Positions 50,592 to 60,894 of a stretch of DNA of 64,000 bases are shown piece after piece (the first letter of the stretch is position 1; every line of letters begins with the position of its first letter). Source of the DNA: Deltaproteobacteria bacterium. GTDB taxonomy: Bacteria; Myxococcota; Myxococcia; Myxococcales; SZAS-1. The stretch covers positions 62,001 through 126,000 of the forward strand of contig JAFEBB010000009.1 of the NCBI GenBank assembly GCA_018266075.1. Direction: 5' to 3'. A model generated the notes under the pieces. The model saw only the letters and a list, made by a program, of their open reading frames with translations, searched no databases and was not told the origin of the DNA. A program made the position numbers and the translations under genes.

Positions 50592-52142
50592 GTGTCATCC
50601 CATCAGCCCGTGCCCGCACCGTTCGCGGGCCTGGTCGACTTGTCTTCCGACGTGCTCGGCACGTTCGTGCTCTTCGCCACCGACGACTACTTCGCGGCCA
50701 AGGAAAATCTCCTGAAGCCCGGCGCGCCGGTGTGGCTCGAAGGCGAGTACACCGACAAGGGCAAGTGGATGGACGGCTGGGAGTCGCAGCGCAAGCGCGA
50801 GCCCGGCCACGACTTCGCGATCCTGCGGCTCGGTGCAGCGGGCAGCGTGCGCGGGGTGCTCGTGGACACCACGCACTTCAAGGGCAACGCGCCGCAGCAG
50901 GTCTCGATCGAAGGCATCGAGCTGCCGCACACCGCCACGCCGGCGCAGCTCCTCGACGCCGATGGCTGGTTCGAGATCCTTCCGCAGAGCGCTGTGCAGC
51001 CGGATTTCCAGAACGTCTTTGAGCTCTCGGGTCCGAGCGCCCGCGCGACGCACATTCGCTTGCAGATCTTCCCTGACGGCGGCGTGGCGCGACTGCGTCT
51101 CTACGGCGACGTGATCCCGGAGGAACGCACGTTCTGGCGGCCGGGCAGCGTCGATTTGGGCGCCGTCGAGAACGGCGGCACGATCGCTTTGCAGAGCGAC
51201 GCGTTCTTTGGCCCGCCGCAGAACATGCTGCTGCCCGGACGCGGCGTGAACATGGGCGACGGCTGGGAGACCAAGCGTCGACGCACGCCGGGAAGTGATT
51301 GGGCGGTGGTGAAGCTGGCGCGGCGCGGCGTGGTGGAGCGCATCGAGCTCGACACGCACTTCTTCAAGGGCAACGCGCCGCAAGCGACGCTCGTGGAAGC
51401 GCTCGACGCGAGCGCGCTCGACGCGGAGACGCTCGCGGCCACGCTCGGCTCGCCCAGGGGCTGGACGGCGCTCGTGGACAAGACCGCGCTCGTACAGCAC
51501 CGTCGCCACCAGCTCGAGCCCAGCCGGCCGATGGCCGTGACGCACGTGCGCGTGCACATCTTTCCGCACGGCGGCGTGAACCGGCTGCGCATCTACGGCT
51601 ACGCGCTCGACACCGGCCCGGAAGCAGCGGCGATCGAGAAGCTCAATGCGCTCGACGAGAAGAAGGCCGAGGCGCTCTTCACGTCGGTCTGCGGCTCGAG
51701 CAGGTGGGCCGAGCTCATGACCGGTATTCGTCCGTTCGCGGATGTGCGCGCGCTGTTCGCCGCGGCCGACGGCGCGTGGTGGGCGCTCGGCAGCAAGGAC
51801 TGGCTCGAGGCCTTCGCCGCGCACCCGCGAATCGGCTCGAAGAAGAAGGCCGCGCCGCAGTCCAGCAAGAGCGCGAGCTGGAGCAAGGGCGAGCAGAAGG
51901 GCGTGGCCGGCTCGAAGGCGGAGACGCTCAAGAAGCTCGCGGCGCTCAACGACGCCTACTTCAAGAAGTTCGGCTTCATCTTCATCGTCTTCGCCACCGG
52001 CAAGAGCGCCGACGAGATGCTCGCGTTGCTCGAGGAGCGTGTGAAGCACAGCACGGCGCGCGAGATCGAAGCCGCGGCCGTGGAGCAGGCGAAGATCACC
52101 CGCGTGCGGCTCGAGAAGTGGCTGCGCGAGCAGACGAAGTAG
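50592..52142 (+). CDS. Fused allantoicase - OHCU decarboxylase
   Basis: The 516-residue product joins two purine enzymes. Residues about 1-345 are allantoicase with its usual two homologous halves: half 1 has GKWMDGWESQRKR and THFKGNAP; half 2 has GDGWETKRRR and THFFKGNAP. This part splits allantoate to ureidoglycolate and urea. Residues about 350-516 are 2-oxo-4-hydroxy-4-carboxy-5-ureidoimidazoline decarboxylase (UraD type): AHPRIG with catalytic His411, LNDAYFKKFGFIF and GKSADEMLALL. It makes S-allantoin. The two activities are not consecutive in the pathway. GTG start with AGGAGG 6 nt upstream. Confidence 0.92.
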   Translation: MSSHQPVPAPFAGLVDLSSDVLGTFVLFATDDYFAAKENLLKPGAPVWLEGEYTDKGKWMDGWESQRKREPGHDFAILRLGAAGSVRGVLVDTTHFKGNAPQQVSIEGIELPHTATPAQLLDADGWFEILPQSAVQPDFQNVFELSGPSARATHIRLQIFPDGGVARLRLYGDVIPEERTFWRPGSVDLGAVENGGTIALQSDAFFGPPQNMLLPGRGVNMGDGWETKRRRTPGSDWAVVKLARRGVVERIELDTHFFKGNAPQATLVEALDASALDAETLAATLGSPRGWTALVDKTALVQHRRHQLEPSRPMAVTHVRVHIFPHGGVNRLRIYGYALDTGPEAAAIEKLNALDEKKAEALFTSVCGSSRWAELMTGIRPFADVRALFAAADGAWWALGSKDWLEAFAAHPRIGSKKKAAPQSSKSASWSKGEQKGVAGSKAETLKKLAALNDAYFKKFGFIFIVFATGKSADEMLALLEERVKHSTAREIEAAAVEQAKITRVRLEKWLREQTK

Positions 52143-52151
52143 GAGGCGCGC

Positions 52152-52484
52152 ATGGGAATCAGCACGCACATCCTCGACACCGCGCGGGGCAAGCCGGCGG
52201 AAGGCGTGGCGGTCACGCTCTTCGCGCAGGACGGCGCGGGCTGGCGCGAGCTCGCCCGCGGCCAGACCAACAGCGATGGCCGCGTGAAGCCGTTCCTCGA
52301 CACCATCCCTGGCGCGGGCGTGTACCGGATTGAATTCGCGGTGGCGCCGTACTTTCAGAAGCTGGGCGTCGAGAGCTTCTATCCGCATGTGTCGATCGAC
52401 TTTCATGTGAAGGTGCCGACCGAGCACTTCCACGTGCCGCTCCTCTTGAACCCCTTCGGCTTCTCGACGTACCGAGGCTCATGA
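52152..52484 (+). CDS. uraH: 5-Hydroxyisourate hydrolase
   Basis: The 110-residue transthyretin-like enzyme hydrolyses 5-hydroxyisourate from PuuD to OHCU. It has the N-terminal STHILDTARGKPA with the catalytic His, FYPHVSIDF, HFHVPLLLNPFGFSTYRGS and the diagnostic C-terminal YRGS. AGGAGG lies just before the ATG. No signal peptide, so it is cytosolic. Its stop overlaps the allA start (ATGA). Confidence 0.96.
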   Translation: MGISTHILDTARGKPAEGVAVTLFAQDGAGWRELARGQTNSDGRVKPFLDTIPGAGVYRIEFAVAPYFQKLGVESFYPHVSIDFHVKVPTEHFHVPLLLNPFGFSTYRGS

Positions 52485-52993
52485 GCACCATCCGCACCCT
52501 CCTGGCGCAGCCGATCTCCCGCGAGGCGTTCGCGCCGTTCGGCGAGCTCGTGTCTGCGGGTGTCGTCGCGGGAGCGAGCGCGAACCAGGGCACGGCCACG
52601 CGCTTCGATCACGCGGCGCGGCTCGAGAGCGACCGCGTGCAGTCGCGGCCCAACCTCGCCGTGTTTCGCGCGCAGCCGCAGGATCTGCCGTTCGTGGTGA
52701 AGCTGCTCGAGCACCACCCGCACTCGAGCCAGGCCTTCATTCCCATGGTCTGCAAGCGCTTCCTGGTGATCGTCGCGCCGACGGCAGCGGACGGTGGGCC
52801 GAGCACGGGGCAGCTCGCCGCGTTCGTGTGCGGGCCGGGGCAGGGCGTGAACTACCACGCAGGCGTCTGGCACCACCCCATCGTGGCCATCGACGGGCCC
52901 GCCGACTTCGCCATGCTCGCCTGGGAAGACGGCACCGCGGGCGATTGCGTGGAGCGCCAGGTGCAGATGCCGGTGCTGGTACGAGTCGGGTAG
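52481..52993 (+). CDS. allA: Ureidoglycolate lyase
   Basis: AllA converts ureidoglycolate to glyoxylate and urea. The 170-residue product has the cupin-like family features: LEHHPHSSQAFIPM, AFVCGPGQGVNYHAGVWHHP and DCVERQV. Its presence means urea, not ammonia, leaves at this step, consistent with allantoicase upstream. No urease genes were seen in the window. Glyoxylate can go to the malate synthase encoded at 54430-55929. Confidence 0.94.
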   Translation: MSTIRTLLAQPISREAFAPFGELVSAGVVAGASANQGTATRFDHAARLESDRVQSRPNLAVFRAQPQDLPFVVKLLEHHPHSSQAFIPMVCKRFLVIVAPTAADGGPSTGQLAAFVCGPGQGVNYHAGVWHHPIVAIDGPADFAMLAWEDGTAGDCVERQVQMPVLVRVG

Positions 52994-53002
52994 GCTTTCG
53001 AG

Positions 53003-53710
53003 ATGTCGCTGAGGCCGTGCATCGTGGCGCTTGCCCTGGGGGCCGCGCTGGCGCCGCTGCCCGCGCGCGCAGAAACGTTCGTGAACGACGCGGCCGAGTT
53101 TCGCGCGCACACGTGGCTGGTGAGCTCGACGTTCGTTCTCGGTGCCGATCGCGAAGTGTACTCGGACCTCGAACCCGACTTCGGTTTCGATCTCCGGTTT
53201 TCGGCGCAGGTCGCGATCTTCAACCGCACGCGACTCGAGGGCTGGTTCGGCTTCGCGCCCCGCGGCCAGGTCTGCAGAGACGGCATCGCGACCGACCCGC
53301 CAGATCCCTTTCTCGGCTGCTACAACCTCTCCACGGGCGCGCTCGGGTTGAACGTTCGTCAGGGGCTGATTGCGACTTCGAACTTCCACCTCGGCGCGGA
53401 GCTGGGCGCGAGCGTGCGCAAGGTGCCCGCGTCGATCCTTCTCGCGGGCGCATTCGAGCATGCGGACATCGCCTTCGGCTTGCCTGCCGGGGCGTTCTTG
53501 CTCTTCGGCAAGGTGGGCGCGGCGCTGAGCGAGACACCTGCCAACCACCAGCTCGACCGGCTCACGCAAGCGAGCGTTGGCGCAGAGTGGGTGCTGGGGC
53601 CTTTTCGGCCTGTCATCGAGGTCGCCGTCAGCCACGTGTGGCTCGACTTCAACCAGCCAGACGCCTGGGAAGCGAGCGGTACCCTCGGCGCGGGCTATCT
53701 CTTCGAATAG
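53003..53710 (+). CDS. Outer-membrane-type beta-barrel protein ending the purine operon
   Basis: The 235-residue product has a Sec signal ending ARAE and then alternating strands with regular aromatics and glycine turns, ending LGAGYLFE. Two Cys near residues 91 and 107 could form a loop disulfide. It starts 9 nt after allA, so it is probably in the same transcript. A role in purine or urea passage across the outer membrane is possible but rests only on position. I do not recognise a named family. Confidence 0.65.
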   Translation: MSLRPCIVALALGAALAPLPARAETFVNDAAEFRAHTWLVSSTFVLGADREVYSDLEPDFGFDLRFSAQVAIFNRTRLEGWFGFAPRGQVCRDGIATDPPDPFLGCYNLSTGALGLNVRQGLIATSNFHLGAELGASVRKVPASILLAGAFEHADIAFGLPAGAFLLFGKVGAALSETPANHQLDRLTQASVGAEWVLGPFRPVIEVAVSHVWLDFNQPDAWEASGTLGAGYLFE

Positions 53711-53713
53711 CCG

Positions 53714-54412
53714 CTACCTGCGATCCACCAGCCAGCGGTGAATCGGCGCGAGCTTCGCGTAGTGCTTCAAGCAGTAGTCCACCAGCTTGGCGCTCGTGAG
53801 CTCGCGCGGCACCTTCCCGCTGAAGCTCGCGTACAGCGAGTCATGCCGCAGCAAGGCCGCGCGCGGATGATCCTTCGGGTACGGCTTGGGCACGCGCTTG
53901 TAGTTCTCGCCGTGTACGCCGTAGCCCGCGCGCTCCACCGTCGCGATCGCGCGCTCGAGCGATGCGCCGCGCTTCTTGTCGGCCACGTCGCGGCGGAACG
54001 CGGCGAGCTCTTCGGGCCCAAAGTGGTAGCGGCCCGCGCCGAGCAGGAATCGGCCCGGCTCGATGCTCAGATAGAAGCCCGAGTCGCCCCAGCCGTGGTT
54101 GCCGCCTTCCCAGAACCAGAGCGCGACGTTGGTCTTGTAGGGCGTCTTGTCCTTGGAAAAGCGCGTGTCGCGGTAGATGCGGAAGACGGAGCCATTCACC
54201 TTCGGCTCGAATTGAACCTTGGGCGCGAACTTGCGCAGGCGTGGGCCGAGCGCGGCCACCAGGCGCCGCGCGGGCTCGAGCACGTCGCGCTGGTAGTCCT
54301 CGCGGTGCGCTTCGAACCACTCGCGCTCGTTGTTCAGCGAGAGCCCGACGAGGAACTTCAGCGTGCCGGAGTTGAAGCCCTCGAACGGGCCGACTTCTTC
54401 TTTCTTGGCCAT
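53714..54412 (-). CDS. DUF2461 family protein
   Basis: The 232-residue product matches DUF2461 closely: the early F-N-S-x-T-L-K-F-L-x-x-L segment, NNEREWFEAHREDYQRDVLEP, the central RDTRFSKDKTPYKTN and YLSIEPGRFLLGAGRY, and the closing HYAKLAPIHRWL. The family is widespread, with no established activity. It is cytosolic and lies 17 nt downstream of malate synthase on the same strand, convergent with the barrel protein. Confidence 0.9.
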   Translation of the reverse strand: MAKKEEVGPFEGFNSGTLKFLVGLSLNNEREWFEAHREDYQRDVLEPARRLVAALGPRLRKFAPKVQFEPKVNGSVFRIYRDTRFSKDKTPYKTNVALWFWEGGNHGWGDSGFYLSIEPGRFLLGAGRYHFGPEELAAFRRDVADKKRGASLERAIATVERAGYGVHGENYKRVPKPYPKDHPRAALLRHDSLYASFSGKVPRELTSAKLVDYCLKHYAKLAPIHRWLVDRR

Positions 54413-54429
54413 GCTCGCGTTCTACGACG

Positions 54430-55929
<1,500 letters not shown>

Positions 55930-55973
55930 GAGCCAATTATGCGCAGCCGCGACGCATTGTGCAGCCAAGCTGA

Positions 55974-58319
55974 CTAGCGCCCGGCCTTCGCGTCCTCGAC
56001 GGCAAAGAGCACCGACTCGGGCGTCGCCGGCAGATGGAGCTTCACCTCGTAGTTCGGCTTCGCGAACGCGCCGATCGCGTGTCGGAGCGCGCCAATCGCG
56101 CCAATCGCGAGCATCAGTGGCGGCTCGCCCACGGCCTTCGAGCCGTGAATCGTATCCGGCTGCGGCGCGCGCTGGAGCAGCTTCACGCGGAAGTCGTGCG
56201 GCGCTTCGCCCATCGCGGGGATCTTGTACGTGTCGGGCGAGTGCGTGAGCAGCACGCCCTTTTCGTTGAAGAGCACGTCTTCACAGGTGAGCCAGCCGTA
56301 GCCCTGGATGAACGCGCCCTCGACCTGGCCGCGATCGATCGTTGGCACCAGCGAGTCGCCCACGTCATGCAAGATGTCGACGCGGGTCATGCGGTGCTCG
56401 CCGGTGAGCCCGCTGAGCTCGACCTCGATCACCGCCGCGCCGTACGCGAAGTAGTGGAACGGCTTTCCGCGCCCCGCGTTGCGGTCGTAGGCGATGTTCG
56501 GCGTGCGGTAGAAGCCCGCGGCCGAGAGCTGGATCTGCTGCTGGTACGCCGCGAGCGCGACCTGCTCCAAGGGCACGCTCTTGCCGTTTGCGTTGGCCGC
56601 GTCGCGCGCGAACGTCACGTCCGCGCCGTCGACGCCGAGCAGCTTCGCCGCGATCGGACGGAGCCGCTCACGAATCTGCGCGCACGCATCGCGCACGGCC
56701 TGGCCATTCAAGTCCGCGCCGCTCGACGCCGCCGTCGCCGACGTGTTCGGCACCTTGTCCGTCGCGGTGTTCATCGCGCGGATCTTGGAGAGGCTCACGC
56801 CGAGCTCGTGCGCGCACACCGCGAGCATCTTGGTGTGCAGGCCCTGGCCCATCTCGGTGCCGCCGTGGTTCAGCTGCACCGAGCCGTCGCCGTACATGAG
56901 CACGAACGCGCCGGCCTGGTTGAGGATGCTGTTGGTGAAGCTGATGCCGAACTTGATGGGCTGGAAGGCGATGCCGCGCTTCAGGTGTGTCGAGGCGCGG
57001 TTCCACTGATCGATCTCCGCGCGCCGCTTCACGTAGTCGCTCGAGGCCATCAGCTCGGCGTAGATGCGCTCCAGGCGGTTGTCGTCGAACTTAACCTCTT
57101 GGTTATATGGCGAGAGGTTTCGCGGCGCGGCGCCGTAGAAGTTGCGTGCGCGAACCTCGGCGGGATCGAGTCCGAGCTTCTCGGCCGCGCGGCTCATCGC
57201 CGTCTCCACCACGACCATGCCCTGCGGTCCACCAAAGCCACGGAACGCGGTGTTCGAGGGCAAGTTGGTTCGGCACACCTTGCCCGTGAACTTGAGCGCG
57301 GGGATGAAGTACGCGTTGTCGAGGTGGAAGAGCGCGCGGTCGAGGATGGAGAACGACAGATCCATCGACCAGCCGCCGTTGGCGTAGACCTCGGCCTCGA
57401 GCGCGAGCAGCCTGCCGCTGGTGTCGAAGCCAGCGTCGAAGCGCGTCCAGAACGGGTGGCGCTTGCCGGTCTGGGCCATGTCCTGGTCGCGGTTCAGCCA
57501 CACCTTAACCGGACGGTTAAGCTTGCTCGCGGCGAGCGCGGCCATGGCGGCATAGGGCGCGGCCTGCGTCTCCTTGCCACCGAAGCCGCCGCCCATGCGC
57601 GGCACCTCGACGACGATCTCGTTCCGGCCCTTGGCCAGCACGTGCGAGACGATGGCCTGCACCTCGCTCGGGTGCTGCGTGGAGCAGTGCAGCTTGAGCG
57701 CGCCGTTCTCGTCGGGCACCGCGAGCGTGACCTGCGTTTCCAGGTAGAAGTGGTCCTGGCCGCCGTTCTGCACTTCCCCGGAGATGCGGACGGGCGCCTT
57801 GGCGAGCTCGGCGGCCACGTCGCCGCGCTGGATGATGTGCGGCGTGCCCAGGAACGCGTCGGCCTTGATCGCGTCGGCGATGGTGAAGATTGCGGGCAGC
57901 GGTGCGTAGTCGATTTCAACTGCATTCGCAGCCGCTCGACATGCCGCGTAGCTCTCGGCGACGACGAGCGCGATGGACTGGCCCGTGGTTTGGACCTCGC
58001 CGTCGGCGAAGAGCGGCTCGTCGTGCACGACGGGCCCGACCTGGTTGTCGCCGGGGATGTCGCGCGCGGTGAAGATGCCGTGCACGCCGGGAACCGAGCG
58101 CGCCTTGGCCGCATCGAAGCGCGTGATGCGCGCGTGTGCGTGCGGCGAGGCAATCACCAAGCCCACGAGCATTCCCGGCGGGTGGGGCAGATCGTCGACG
58201 TACAGCGCTTCGCCGCTCGCGTGACGCAGCCCGCTCTCGTGCAGCGCGTCCTGGTGCAGCGGCGAGTCGCGCGGCTCGCGTGGCGTCGGCGGCGGTTGCT
58301 GGCGCGGCTCGATGCTCAT
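55974..58319 (-). CDS. xdhB: Xanthine dehydrogenase, molybdopterin-binding large subunit
   Basis: The 781-residue subunit carries the molybdenum cofactor site that oxidises hypoxanthine and xanthine to urate. Family motifs include [58 protein letters not shown] and the catalytic Glu in [10 protein letters not shown]. Its start overlaps the xdhA stop (ATGA). Two palindromes lie within the coding region. No XdhC-type chaperone gene is adjacent. Confidence 0.95.
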   Translation of the reverse strand: MSIEPRQQPPPTPREPRDSPLHQDALHESGLRHASGEALYVDDLPHPPGMLVGLVIASPHAHARITRFDAAKARSVPGVHGIFTARDIPGDNQVGPVVHDEPLFADGEVQTTGQSIALVVAESYAACRAAANAVEIDYAPLPAIFTIADAIKADAFLGTPHIIQRGDVAAELAKAPVRISGEVQNGGQDHFYLETQVTLAVPDENGALKLHCSTQHPSEVQAIVSHVLAKGRNEIVVEVPRMGGGFGGKETQAAPYAAMAALAASKLNRPVKVWLNRDQDMAQTGKRHPFWTRFDAGFDTSGRLLALEAEVYANGGWSMDLSFSILDRALFHLDNAYFIPALKFTGKVCRTNLPSNTAFRGFGGPQGMVVVETAMSRAAEKLGLDPAEVRARNFYGAAPRNLSPYNQEVKFDDNRLERIYAELMASSDYVKRRAEIDQWNRASTHLKRGIAFQPIKFGISFTNSILNQAGAFVLMYGDGSVQLNHGGTEMGQGLHTKMLAVCAHELGVSLSKIRAMNTATDKVPNTSATAASSGADLNGQAVRDACAQIRERLRPIAAKLLGVDGADVTFARDAANANGKSVPLEQVALAAYQQQIQLSAAGFYRTPNIAYDRNAGRGKPFHYFAYGAAVIEVELSGLTGEHRMTRVDILHDVGDSLVPTIDRGQVEGAFIQGYGWLTCEDVLFNEKGVLLTHSPDTYKIPAMGEAPHDFRVKLLQRAPQPDTIHGSKAVGEPPLMLAIGAIGALRHAIGAFAKPNYEVKLHLPATPESVLFAVEDAKAGR
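57090..57107. other. TAAC-N6-GTTA palindrome inside xdhB (imperfect)
   Basis: CTTAAC-CTCTTG-GTTATA on the plus strand; TAACC-TCTT-GGTTA is a perfect core. On the coding strand it spells Y-N-Q-E-V-K with TAT, CAA and GTT. Confidence 0.5.
57504..57521. other. TAAC-N6-GTTA palindrome inside xdhB (perfect)
   Basis: CTTAAC-CGGACG-GTTAAG is a perfect inverted repeat at least 8 bp per arm. On the coding strand it spells L-N-R-P-V-K with CTT, CGT and GTT. Confidence 0.55.
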
Positions 58320-59776
58320 GGCGACCTCGCGGGCGCGCCGGCCTGGACGGTCGCCGTGTGGGGATGCGGCAAGCGCGGCTGCGGTGCGGTGCGCGTCTCT
58401 TCGAAGAAGCCGCGCAGCAGGTTCTTCGCGACCAGCATGCGATAGGGCGCCGAGCCGCGATGATCGGAGAGCGGCTTGAAGTCGGCGTCGAGCAGCTTCG
58501 CGGCCGCGTCGACGTTCGCTTGCGTCCACGGCTTGCCCACGAGCGCCGCTTCCGCCTGCTTCGCGCGGGCGGGCGTCGCGGCCATGCCGCCGTACGCGAG
58601 TCGCGCGGACCTCACGTTCTCGCCGTCGAGCTCCACGGCGAACGCGGCGGACACGCAGCTGATGTCCAGTTCGCGGCGCTTGCTGACCTTGTACGAGGTC
58701 GCTCGCACGTCCTTGCCGGGCGGCGCGAACTCCACGCGCGCGAGGATCTCCTTCGGCGCGAGCGCGGTCTTGCGATACGCGACGAAGAAGTCGCTGGCCT
58801 TCACGCGTCGCTCGCCCGCGCGAGAGAGCAGCACGAACGTCGCATCCAGCGCGAGGAACACCGGTGGCAGATCGCCAATCGGTGACGCGTTGCAGAGGTT
58901 CCCGCCGACGGTGGCGCGGTTCTTCACCTGCCGCGCGCCGAAGTAGCGCAGCATGCGCTCGAGCATCGGGACGGGCTTGCTCGCGAACTCGAGCGTCGAG
59001 AGATCCACCGCGGCGCCGATTCGCACCGCCGGCGAATTGAAATCGAATTGTTTCAAATCCGGAACGCCCTCGAGCGAAACGAGCATCTGCGGCTCGGCGT
59101 AGCGCTTGGTGATCTCGAGCGACAGGTCGGTGCCTCCGTTCACGAAGCGCGCGTTCGGGTTCGCGTCCAGCACGTCCCAGAGCTCGTTGAGCGTCGCCGG
59201 CGTGCAGAAGCGCTGCGAGGTCGCGTCGTACGCGAGCGCCATCGGCTCGGGCTTGGCCTCGTGCAGCGTGCGCGTGAAGCGGTCCACTGGCCGCAAGCCG
59301 GCGACCTTGGCCGTGGCCTCGCGAATCGGCCGGTAGCCGGTGCAGCGACAGAGGTTGCCGCACATCGCGGCGTCGAGCTCCCAGGGCTCCTTGAAGCCCT
59401 CGCCGTAGCAGGCCTCGAACATGGCCATCACCACGCCGGGCGTGCAGTAGCCGCACTGGGAGCCGAGCTCGTCCGCGAGCGCGTGCTGCACCAGGTGGTA
59501 GCCGCTCGCGTCCTTGAGCGCCTCGACCGTGTACACGCGCTTGCCCTGAATCATCGGCAAGAGCAGCAGGCAGGAGTTGATGGCGCGGTACTGCGCCTTG
59601 CCGTCGATGGTTTCCAGTACGGCAACGGTGCACGCGCCGCAGTCGCCCTCGGCGCAGCCTTCCTTCGTGCCGGTGAGGTGCGCGTGGTCGCGCAGGTAGC
59701 GGAGGAGCGTGGTGGTGGGCGAGACGTCGCGAAGCTCGACCCAGCGATCGTTCAAGCAGAAACGCAGGCGGTCCAT
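58316..59776 (-). CDS. xdhA: Xanthine dehydrogenase, iron-sulfur/FAD small subunit
   Basis: The 486-residue subunit moves electrons from molybdenum to FAD. The N-terminal plant-type 2Fe-2S cluster uses GCAEGDCGACTV, and the second cluster domain has GSQCGYCTPG and CGNLCRCTGY. The FAD domain shows FVNGGTDL and the RNRATVGGNL-like KNRATVGGNLCNASPIGD. An internal ATG at 59776 (MDRLRFCLND) is chosen over one 9 nt upstream. A strong inverted repeat sits just before the start, where a regulator could act. Confidence 0.95.
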   Translation of the reverse strand: MDRLRFCLNDRWVELRDVSPTTTLLRYLRDHAHLTGTKEGCAEGDCGACTVAVLETIDGKAQYRAINSCLLLLPMIQGKRVYTVEALKDASGYHLVQHALADELGSQCGYCTPGVVMAMFEACYGEGFKEPWELDAAMCGNLCRCTGYRPIREATAKVAGLRPVDRFTRTLHEAKPEPMALAYDATSQRFCTPATLNELWDVLDANPNARFVNGGTDLSLEITKRYAEPQMLVSLEGVPDLKQFDFNSPAVRIGAAVDLSTLEFASKPVPMLERMLRYFGARQVKNRATVGGNLCNASPIGDLPPVFLALDATFVLLSRAGERRVKASDFFVAYRKTALAPKEILARVEFAPPGKDVRATSYKVSKRRELDISCVSAAFAVELDGENVRSARLAYGGMAATPARAKQAEAALVGKPWTQANVDAAAKLLDADFKPLSDHRGSAPYRMLVAKNLLRGFFEETRTAPQPRLPHPHTATVQAGAPARSP

Positions 59777-59786
59777 GCGCCACACA

Positions 59787-59812
59787 GTCTAGACGAAACG
59801 CGTCGTCTAGAC
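59787..59812. promoter_or_regulatory. Perfect inverted repeat before xdhA, candidate operator
   Basis: GTCTAGACG (59787-59795) and CGTCTAGAC (59804-59812) form a perfect repeat around AAACGCGT. Each arm itself contains the 8-bp palindrome GTCTAGAC, with centres 17 bp apart. It covers the rlmN stop and ends 11 nt before the xdhA start. It may be an operator for xdhAB or part of an rlmN terminator. Confidence 0.5.
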
Positions 59813-60838
59813 CTTGTTCGCCAGCTGTCCGCACGCCGCGGCGATCTCGCGGCCGCGCGGCCAGCGGACGAGCGTGCGGATTCCGCCCTTGGCCACGGCC
59901 TTCTGGAAGGCGGTGACCTGGTCGTCCTTCGGTGCCACGAACCCCGAGCCCTCATTGCCATTGAAGGGGATGAGGTTGATGCGCGCGGGCACGCCCTCGA
60001 GGAGCTTCGGCAAGCGCTCGGCGTCCTCGGGCGTGTCGTTGAGGCCCGCGAAGAGCACGTACTCGATGAACGTCTCGCGGTCCGATGCGTGCGTGCGCAG
60101 CGTCTCCATCAGCTTCTCGATGGGCCAGAGCGCGTTGTGCGGCATCACCCGCTCGCGGATCTCGTCCGTCGTCGCGTTCAGCGAGAGCGCGAGGCTGGCC
60201 TTGCTGGCCTTCAAGAAGCGGCGCATCTGCGGCACCACGCCCGCCGTCGACACCGTCACGTGCGCGGGCGAGAGCGCGGGGTAGGGCGCCTGAATCAGCA
60301 GCTCCACCGCCGCGAGCACGTGCTCCAGGTTGTCCATGGGCTCGCCCATGCCCATGAAGACGACGTTCCGCGCAGGTCGGCCCGGAGGCGCGAGGCGCTG
60401 CGCGAGCACGTACTGCGCGACGATCTCGCCCGCCGTGAGGTTCCGCAGGAAGCCCAGCTTCGCCGTCGCACAAAACGCGCAGCTGCGCGTGCAGCCGGCC
60501 TGGCTCGAGAGGCACACCGTCGAGCGCTGCGGCCCGGGGATGAGCACCGTCTCGACCTTCGCGCCGTCGAGATCGAGCGCGAGCTTCGTCGTGCCGTCTT
60601 CACTCTCGAGCTTGGCGAGCTGTTTCCAAGCAGGCAACGGATGGCTGGCGCGCAGCCGTGCCCACTCGCGGTGCGCCACGCCGGGCACGCGCTCGGGCAG
60701 CGAATCCGGCAGGCCGTCTTTGTAGAGCCACTTCAGCGCGGCCTTGGCGCGCGTGTCGCTGCCCAGCCGCCGCGAGAGCTCGGCGTAGGAGAGCGCGGTG
60801 AACGCGGTCTGGCGCGCGGTCGACATGCGGACCGCCAT
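59807..60838 (-). CDS. rlmN: 23S rRNA / tRNA adenine-C2 methyltransferase RlmN
   Basis: RlmN is a radical-SAM enzyme methylating A2503 of 23S rRNA and A37 of some tRNAs. The 343-residue product has the radical-SAM CTRSCAFC motif, GMGEPMDN and the C-terminal Cys (ACGQL) that forms the methyl-bearing intermediate. Length and motif order are standard. Starts at 60838 and 60826 are both possible. xdhA begins 30 nt after its stop on the same strand. Confidence 0.93.
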   Translation of the reverse strand: MAVRMSTARQTAFTALSYAELSRRLGSDTRAKAALKWLYKDGLPDSLPERVPGVAHREWARLRASHPLPAWKQLAKLESEDGTTKLALDLDGAKVETVLIPGPQRSTVCLSSQAGCTRSCAFCATAKLGFLRNLTAGEIVAQYVLAQRLAPPGRPARNVVFMGMGEPMDNLEHVLAAVELLIQAPYPALSPAHVTVSTAGVVPQMRRFLKASKASLALSLNATTDEIRERVMPHNALWPIEKLMETLRTHASDRETFIEYVLFAGLNDTPEDAERLPKLLEGVPARINLIPFNGNEGSGFVAPKDDQVTAFQKAVAKGGIRTLVRWPRGREIAAACGQLANKV

Positions 60839-60894
60839 GTACCCGGCCTCGCGCGCGCGGGCAATGCCTCAGCAGGGACGCGCTTGCCCGCTCG

